From Nocardioides sp. (GTDB taxonomy: Bacteria > Actinomycetota > Actinomycetes > Propionibacteriales > Nocardioidaceae): 64,000 bases of DNA. This document shows, one piece after another, positions 60,686 through 64,000 of the stretch (position 1 is the first letter of the stretch; every line of letters begins with the position of its first letter). Position numbers and translations under genes: made by a program. The notes beneath the pieces are model-generated. The model was not told the DNA's origin, ran no database searches, and saw nothing but the letters and a program-made list of their open reading frames with translations. Location: the NCBI RefSeq assembly GCF_030019515.1, contig NZ_JASEEQ010000001.1, forward strand, positions 248,001 through 312,000, in the 5' to 3' direction.

Positions 60686-61198
60686 CTACTGACGCGCCTG
60701 GGCGATCGTGGTCACCCTCCCGGCGTCCGGGTCCCACCGCCGCAGCTCGGTGAGCGTCAGCACGACGTCCTCGTGTCCGAGCACCTCGAGCGCGCGCTGG
60801 GCGTCGGCACGATCCACCCTGCGCGCCAGCGTGACGTGCGGCAGCCAGCCCACGTGCTGCCGGTCGGGGACCTGCACGCGCACGGCCAGCACCCGGCGTA
60901 CGACGTCGTCGTCGATGTCCACGGCCCGGGCGATCGTCAGGCGGTCCCCGCCGAGGAGCAGCAGGCCCGCCGTCCGCGCGCGCACGGGCAGCAGCGAGCC
61001 CAGCCGGACCTGGGCCACGTCGATGGCGGCGTCCGGCAGCAGCGGCGCCGCGACCACGGTGAGGTGCGGCGAGTTCGTCCGGGCCGGGTGGTCGAGCTGG
61101 CTGGGCAGCCCGGCGTCGCGCAGCCGCTGCCAGTCCCGGCGTACGGCCTCGACGCCGTCGTCGTCGGGGACCAGCTCGAGGGCGTGCAGCTTCGGCAT
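60686..61198 (-). CDS. 2H phosphoesterase / RNA ligase-like protein
   Basis: 170 aa with two HxT motifs, SPHLTVVA (about residue 48) and LPHVTLAR (about residue 124), the signature of 2'-5' RNA ligase/cyclic phosphodiesterases. ATG 61198 has an AGGGAG site 10 bases upstream; the ATG at 61207 would leave one base. Only 19 bp separate it from the divergent oxidoreductase start. Confidence 0.8.
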   Translation of the reverse strand: MPKLHALELVPDDDGVEAVRRDWQRLRDAGLPSQLDHPARTNSPHLTVVAAPLLPDAAIDVAQVRLGSLLPVRARTAGLLLLGGDRLTIARAVDIDDDVVRRVLAVRVQVPDRQHVGWLPHVTLARRVDRADAQRALEVLGHEDVVLTLTELRRWDPDAGRVTTIAQARQ

Positions 61199-61217
61199 GC
61201 GGTCCATACTCCCTGGC

Positions 61218-62012
61218 ATGACCCGATCCGGAGCACGGCGCGGCCTCTTCGTCGCCCCGTTCGACGCGCTGGCCGACCCTCGGGTCGTCGGCGACCTCGC
61301 GGCGAGCGCCGAGGCTGCCGGGTGGGAGGGGCTCTTCGTCTGGGACCACCTGCAGTACGGCGATCGCGTGCAGGAGATCGCCGACGTCTGGGCCTGCTGC
61401 GCCGCCGTGGCCCTGCGCACGGAGAGGCTGCTGTTCGGACCGATGGTCACGCCGCTGGCCCGCCGGCGGCCGCAGGTGCTCGCCCGGCAGGCCGCCAGCC
61501 TCGCCGTGATGTCGCAGGGCCGGTTCGTGCTGGGCCTCGGCCTCGGCGACGACTGGGTCGGAGAGTTCAGCAAGTACGGCGACGAGGTCGACCCTCGCAC
61601 GCGGGGCCGGATGCTCGACGAGGGCCTCGAGGTCCTCACCGCTCTGCTCTCGGGCCGGCCGGTCGACCACGACGGCGAGCACTACGTGGCGCGCGGCGCG
61701 CGTCACCTCCCCGCTCCCCGGGTGCCGATCTGGCTGGGGGGACGGTTCGGCAACGGCGTACCGCTGCGGCGCGCGGCGCGCCACGACGGCTACTTCGTGA
61801 TCGGGCTGGACGACCCGTCCGGCGTCGCGAAGGTCCGGACCGGCCTCGGCGAGCAGGGTCCGCGGCCCGGCTTCGACGTGGTCGTCGACCTGCGGCCCGA
61901 CCAGGACCCGGCACCGTGGCTGGACTCGGGGGCGACCTGGGTGCTGACCCGGGTCGGCCCCTTCGACCTCGACCTGGCGCGGGTGCGGGAGCTGGTCGAG
62001 GCCGGTCCCTGA
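61218..62012 (+). CDS. Luciferase-like flavin-dependent oxidoreductase
   Basis: 264 aa, a short LLM-class protein: GLFVAPFDALADP, EGLFVWDHLQYGD, GPMVTPLARRRPQVLARQAASLAVMSQGRFVLGLGLGDD in outline and VPIWLGGRFG. Cofactor F420 or FMN is not decidable. It is far shorter than the Rv3520c-type paralogue at 20329 and lacks a KstR box. Confidence 0.78.
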   Translation: MTRSGARRGLFVAPFDALADPRVVGDLAASAEAAGWEGLFVWDHLQYGDRVQEIADVWACCAAVALRTERLLFGPMVTPLARRRPQVLARQAASLAVMSQGRFVLGLGLGDDWVGEFSKYGDEVDPRTRGRMLDEGLEVLTALLSGRPVDHDGEHYVARGARHLPAPRVPIWLGGRFGNGVPLRRAARHDGYFVIGLDDPSGVAKVRTGLGEQGPRPGFDVVVDLRPDQDPAPWLDSGATWVLTRVGPFDLDLARVRELVEAGP

Positions 62013-62129
62013 CGAGTCTCCCCTCCCGCGGGAGCGCGTGACCAGCGTCGGGACGTGGGAGGTCTCGGAGGCGGCGCACCGACCGCTGCTCGGCTGCTCA
62101 GCCACGCAGGGTCGGGGCATACTGCCGCC

Positions 62130-62882
62130 ATGGCGCTCCTCGACTCCTGGACCACGGGACAGCACACCGCGGGCGGGGTCACCCACCCGACGTACCGCAA
62201 GGGCACCGGGCCCGGGGTGATCGTGATCCACGAGATCCCGGGGCTGACCCCGGAGGTGGTCGGGTTCGGCGAGGACGTCGTCGACGCCGGCTTCACCGTC
62301 GTGCTGCCGCACCTGTTCGGCACGCCCGGGGCGCCGATGAGCGTCGGGGCGGTCGCGAAGGTGCTGCCGCGGGTGTGCGTCAGCAAGGAGTTCACCACGA
62401 TGGCGACCGGGCGGACCTCGCCGATCGCGCTCTGGCTGCGCGACCTCGCCCGGACCCTGCACGACGAGCTGAGCCGGTCCGGCACGGGTGGGCCCGGCGT
62501 CGGCGCCCTCGGCATGTGCTTCACCGGCGGGTTCGCGCTGGCGATGATGGTCGACACCTCCGTGGTCGCGCCCGTCCTCGCCCAGCCCTCGCTCCCGTTC
62601 CCGGTCGGCCGGGCGCGGGCCGCCGACCTCAACCTCTCCCCCGCCGACCTCGCGGCCGTGAAGGACCGGGCCGCGGGCGGCTGCGAGGTGCTCGGGCTGC
62701 GCTACCGCGGCGACCGGGCCGTCGGCACCCGCTTCGAGACCCTGTCGCGCGAGCTGGGCGACGCGTTCCTGCACGTCGACCTCGACGGCAAGGGCCACTC
62801 GACGCTCACCGAGCAGCGCTCGCAGGAGGCCGTCGACCGGGTCATCGCGTTCTTCCGCGAGAAGCTGTCGCCTCCCGCCTGA
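62130..62882 (+). CDS. Dienelactone hydrolase family protein
   Basis: 250 aa alpha/beta hydrolase: GVIVIHEIPGLTPEVVGFGEDVVDAGF in outline, the nucleophile motif GALGMCFTGGFAL with cysteine as in DLH, and DGKGHSTLTEQRSQEAVDRVIAFF with the catalytic histidine. A CATACT -10-like hexamer just before the ATG (62118-62123) suggests a very short leader. Substrate unknown. Confidence 0.82.
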   Translation: MALLDSWTTGQHTAGGVTHPTYRKGTGPGVIVIHEIPGLTPEVVGFGEDVVDAGFTVVLPHLFGTPGAPMSVGAVAKVLPRVCVSKEFTTMATGRTSPIALWLRDLARTLHDELSRSGTGGPGVGALGMCFTGGFALAMMVDTSVVAPVLAQPSLPFPVGRARAADLNLSPADLAAVKDRAAGGCEVLGLRYRGDRAVGTRFETLSRELGDAFLHVDLDGKGHSTLTEQRSQEAVDRVIAFFREKLSPPA

Positions 62883-62895
62883 GCGTGCGCGCGGG

Positions 62896-62913
62896 GCGGG
62901 TCAGCCGACCCGC
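62896..62913 (+). terminator. Hairpin after the dienelactone hydrolase gene
   Basis: GCGGGTC (62896-62902) and GACCCGC (62907-62913) with an AGCC loop, 13 bp past the stop. The rest of the gap to 63020 shows nothing clear. Confidence 0.5.
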
Positions 62914-63020
62914 AGCACCTGGCGGCGTACGGCGCGGCCGTCCGCCTGGTCGGACCACGCGGCACCTCCTCGAGCGGCAGCAGGCGGTCAGACCCACCGG
63001 CCGTCGGGCGGATCGGGCGG

Positions 63021-64000
63021 TCAGGCGGAGAGGATCAGGCCGCTGGTCGGGACTCCGGTGCCGGCGGTGACGACCAGGTGCTCGACGCCCTCGACCGGGT
63101 TCACCGACGTGCCGCGGACCTGGCGGACCGCCTCGGCGATCCCGTTCATGCCGTGGATGTAGGCCTCGCCCAGCTGGCCGCCGTGGGTGTTGAGCGGGAA
63201 CCGCCCGTCGACCTCGATCGCGCCGTCGGCGATGAACCCCGGCGCCTCGCCGCGCCCGCAGAACCCCAGCTCCTCGAGCTGCATCAGCACGTACGGCGTG
63301 AAGTGGTCGTAGAGGATCCCCATCCGCATGTCGTCCGGGCCGAGGCCGGACTGGCGCCACAGTTCGCGGCCGACCACGCCCATCTCGGGGATGCCGATGT
63401 CGGCGCGGTAGTACGAGGTCATCACGAACTGGTCGGCGCCGCTCCCCTGCGCCGCCGCCGAGATGTACGCCGGTCGCTGCGCCAGGTCGCGGGCCCGCTC
63501 GGCCGAGGTCACGACCAGGGCGACCGCGCCGTCCGACTCCTGGCAGCAGTCCAGCAGGTGCAGCGGGTCGACGATCATCCGCGATGCCTGGTGCTCCTCG
63601 AGCGTGATCGGCCGGCCGTGGAAGAACGCGGCAGGGTTGGTCGCCGCGTGCCGCCGGTCGGCGACGGCGACGCGGCCGAAGTCCTCGGAGGTCGCGCCGT
63701 ACTCGTGCATGTACCGGCGGGCCTGCATCGCGACGGTCGCGGCCGGGGTGCCGAGGCCCATCGGGTAGGTCCAGGCGTTGTCGAGTCCGTTGGTGTTGAC
63801 CTGGGTGGCGGCGGCGACCGAGAACTGGCCGAAGCGCGACTCCGAGCGCTCGTTGAAGCCGCGGTAGCAGACCACGACGTCGGCGACGCCGGTCGCGACC
63901 GCCATCGCGGCCTGCTGGACCGTCGCGCACGCCGCGCCGCCGCCGTAGTTGATCCGGCTGAAGAAGCGCAGCTCGGGGATCCCCAGCTCGCGTGCGACGG
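63021..64000 (-). CDS. ltp2: Steroid side-chain aldolase Ltp2 (5' end cut by the window)
   Basis: 326 visible residues of a thiolase-like protein, running off the right edge. INYGGGAACATVQQAAMAVATG, VVVCYRGFNERSESRFGQ, LLDCCQESDGAVALVVTSAERARDLAQRP in outline, and GGQLGEAYIHGMNGIAEAVRQVRGTSVNPVEGVEHL up to VTAGTGVPTSGLIL closely follow mycobacterial Ltp2 (Rv3540c). Ltp2 with the DUF35 part of ChsH2 performs the last retro-aldol step, releasing propionyl-CoA and androstenedione-type products. chsH1, chsH2 and chsE genes are expected just beyond the edge. Confidence 0.9.
   Translation of the reverse strand, partial: VARELGIPELRFFSRINYGGGAACATVQQAAMAVATGVADVVVCYRGFNERSESRFGQFSVAAATQVNTNGLDNAWTYPMGLGTPAATVAMQARRYMHEYGATSEDFGRVAVADRRHAATNPAAFFHGRPITLEEHQASRMIVDPLHLLDCCQESDGAVALVVTSAERARDLAQRPAYISAAAQGSGADQFVMTSYYRADIGIPEMGVVGRELWRQSGLGPDDMRMGILYDHFTPYVLMQLEELGFCGRGEAPGFIADGAIEVDGRFPLNTHGGQLGEAYIHGMNGIAEAVRQVRGTSVNPVEGVEHLVVTAGTGVPTSGLILSA

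Noticed and set aside
59349-62798. Very long minus-strand frame of about 1149 codons
   Set aside because: Spans four well-supported genes on both strands and shows no domain; antisense artefact of GC-rich codon bias.

Overview
The window is high-GC actinobacterial DNA with short intergenic gaps, GTG starts, ATGA/GTGA stop-start overlaps and few long leaders. Gene order and protein likeness point to the Nocardioidaceae (Nocardioides/Pimelobacter-type) or a close relative; this is inferred from recall of family sequences, not from a database search. Nothing here resembles an rRNA, a tRNA, a CRISPR array, an insertion sequence or a prophage.

Left edge (1-7.7 kb, all minus strand): a conserved housekeeping block in the order of the M. 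tuberculosis Rv1822-Rv1829 region: pgsA-like, DUF881, sbp, DUF881, gcvH, garA (zinc ribbon plus FHA), ftsR (MerR) and a DUF151 protein. Two CNNM/CorC membrane proteins lie upstream of it. From 7.8 to 13 kb come a Tat-exported DUF1800/DUF1501 pair, a KstR-box-associated reductase, an Acg-type nitroreductase and a small membrane protein.

From 13 kb to the right edge the window is dominated by a sterol catabolism cluster. Side-chain genes: fadD19/echA19, a second fadD, the Rv3520c-type flavin/F420 oxidoreductase, a double DUF35 protein with ltp4 and ltp3, cyp125/fadA5, and ltp2, which runs off the right end. Ring A/B genes: kstD plus a MaoC hydratase, hsaA-hsaD-hsaC-hsaB and hsaE-hsaG-hsaF. Ring C/D (HIP) genes: two SDRs, echA20-ipdA-ipdB-ipdC, fadE30-ipdF-kstR2-fadA6 and fadD3-fadE31-fadE32-fadE33. 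Eight KstR-like boxes (AGAAC-N2-GTT core) sit before the side-chain and ring A/B transcripts, and two KstR2-like boxes (ACCAAGCA..TGCTTGGT) sit before the ring C/D transcripts. The window therefore shows both layers of the known two-repressor regulon, although kstR itself, kshA/kshB and mce4 are not present.

Two blocks with no evident link to sterols interrupt the cluster. One is a proteostasis block at 24.7-28.1 kb (ClgR-like XRE regulator, DinB/MDMPI protein, two clpP genes, map). The other, at 35.8-41.8 kb, carries a sulfotransferase, a PHP phosphoesterase, small membrane proteins, a MarR regulator and nhaA. The right end also has a YceH-methyltransferase fusion, a 2H phosphoesterase, a luciferase-like oxidoreductase and a dienelactone-hydrolase-type protein.

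The most unusual signals are not whole genes: near-identical 36-bp palindromic elements inserted in the same reading frame inside fadE31 and fadE32; hairpin-forming sequence that encodes the linker of the double DUF35 protein; a twin GCGGATCCGC palindrome before the clpP pair; a hairpin-rich leader before a CNNM gene; tandem 10-bp and 8-bp arrays abutting stop codons; and an nhaA frame that stays open for about 500 bp antisense to fadA6.
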